The notes beneath the pieces were generated by a model. The model worked only from the letters and a program-made list of their open reading frames with translations. It was not told the DNA's origin and did no database searches. Of a stretch of DNA of 64,000 bases, positions 63,242 to 64,000 are shown piece after piece. The position numbers and the translations under genes were made by a program. Numbering within the stretch: position 1 is the first letter of the stretch; each line of letters starts with the position of its first letter. This stretch comes from Acinetobacter terrestris (GTDB lineage: Bacteria; Pseudomonadota; Gammaproteobacteria; Pseudomonadales; Moraxellaceae), in the NCBI RefSeq assembly GCF_004331155.1, contig NZ_SJNZ01000005.1, positions 1 through 64,000 of the forward strand, given 5' to 3'.

Positions 63242-63622
63242 TTAAACATGGGCAATAGATGCAATTTCAACTAGAGCATCGGGTTTCACCAAGCCCGTCT
63301 GTACGCAATAGCGTGCCGGTTTATCACCCGGAAAATACTCCGCATAGACGGTATTGATGGCAGCATAATCGGCCCAGTCTTTGACAAAGACATGATTAAA
63401 GGTCACGTCATCCATGGTCCCACCCGCAGTTTCAATGACTTTTTTGATGGTTTGCAAAATATGACGGGTTTGTGCTGCGGCATCTCCCACATGCACGACA
63501 TTGTTATTTTCATCAAAGGCCAAAGTGCCTGACACATAAACAATATTGTCCGCTTTGGTTGCAGGTACGTACGGTGCCAATGGTTTTCCTGTTCCTGCGG
63601 GTAAAATAATTTCTTTTGGCAT
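63242..63622 (-). CDS. rutC: RutC, Rid-family aminoacrylate deaminase
   Basis: The 126-residue YjgF/YER057c/UK114-family protein has the family arginine in [20 protein letters not shown] and the segment [20 protein letters not shown]. It acts on 3-aminoacrylate from uracil ring opening, releasing ammonia and malonic semialdehyde. It is 19 bp downstream of rutB. Confidence 0.92.
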   Translation of the reverse strand: MPKEIILPAGTGKPLAPYVPATKADNIVYVSGTLAFDENNNVVHVGDAAAQTRHILQTIKKVIETAGGTMDDVTFNHVFVKDWADYAAINTVYAEYFPGDKPARYCVQTGLVKPDALVEIASIAHV

Positions 63623-63641
63623 GATGCTCCCCTATGAAGTT

Positions 63642-64000
63642 TTAAGCTGATTTTTCTAAAAGATTGGAGTTGGTTTGAAAGGTTTCGACAAAGTTTGCTG
63701 TGTCCGACACCCAACCAAAGAAGGTTTTAATGTTATATAAACTGGCTTCATGCGCCTCAATCGGTCCTGCCTGATAACAGGCATCACCCAGTGCTACGCC
63801 AAAATACTCCAGAAAAAAACCGTCTCTTAAAGTTGATTCCACACAGACATTGGTGGCAATCCCGACAAACACCAGATTACGAATGCCACGACTTCTGAGC
63901 ATGCTGTCTAGTGCTGTATTAAAGAAACCGCTATAACGGGGTTTTTCAATCACGATGTCTTGAGCCAAGGGTATGAGTTCATCAATCAGTTCAAAGTCCC
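63642..64000 (-). CDS. rutB: Ureidoacrylate amidohydrolase RutB (partial, 5' end outside window)
   Basis: About 119 C-terminal residues of the isochorismatase-like enzyme are present, with the catalytic cysteine in [20 protein letters not shown] and the upstream segment [20 protein letters not shown]. The frame is open through base 64000, so the gene continues to the right. It hydrolyses ureidoacrylate to carbamate and aminoacrylate in uracil breakdown. Confidence 0.92.
   Translation of the reverse strand, partial: DFELIDELIPLAQDIVIEKPRYSGFFNTALDSMLRSRGIRNLVFVGIATNVCVESTLRDGFFLEYFGVALGDACYQAGPIEAHEASLYNIKTFFGWVSDTANFVETFQTNSNLLEKSA

Overview
The window is chromosomal DNA from a gamma-proteobacterium of the genus Acinetobacter (Moraxellaceae). 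This is inferred from the BfmR/BfmS two-component pair, a tmRNA whose tag reads ANDESYALAA, an ABZJ_00895-type membrane protein, a fused nuoCD, a divergent fpr/finR-like pair, moderate-to-low GC and the general gene style. The species cannot be fixed from the sequence alone.

Layout. Positions 1-290 carry a strong stable-RNA-type promoter and leader reading leftwards out of the window, probably an rRNA operon. A tehB-type methyltransferase follows at 991. From about 1.9 to 10.4 kb lies an AT-rich accessory region. It holds tiny minus-strand genes, each followed by its own intrinsic terminator, an apparently intact IS3-family (IS2-group) element flanked by a 3-bp duplication, two paralogous 89-residue unknown proteins, a GC-rich secreted protein, and a single integron-type gene cassette (VOC protein plus a 60-bp attC site). 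This region ends at ssrA (tmRNA, 10482-10840).

From 10.9 to 34.9 kb the genes are housekeeping and metabolic: glpK, an EmrAB-type efflux pair, a thioesterase, hemB, thiO, a SulA-type epimerase, a LysE exporter, a PLP-dependent desulfhydrase/deaminase, a YhiN-type flavoprotein, a mechanosensitive-channel protein, ethanolamine use without a microcompartment (eutB, eutC, permease), fpr with a divergent LysR regulator, two cold-shock-domain proteins and upp. The complete 13-gene respiratory complex I operon nuoA-nuoN (nuoCD fused) occupies 35.0-50.1 kb on the minus strand. It is followed by bfmS/bfmR and then by nrdA and nrdB, the class Ia ribonucleotide reductase genes. The nrdA control region has a DnaA box and a helically phased pair of NrdR-like boxes. 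The nrdA-nrdB interval holds two unannotated micro-membrane proteins and a compact three-way-junction RNA fold just upstream of nrdB. After two convergent membrane proteins sharing one N-terminal domain, the window ends in part of a pyrimidine-degradation (rut) operon: rutB (partial), rutC, rutF, rutG and a 3-hydroxyisobutyrate-dehydrogenase-like gene.

Most interesting signals: the lone attC cassette next to ssrA, the three-way-junction leader of nrdB, the micro-membrane proteins, the unknown-protein paralogue pair in which one copy has ATT where the other has ATG, and several short frames broken by single stops. All functional assignments come from reading the sequence and family knowledge; nothing was searched or computed.
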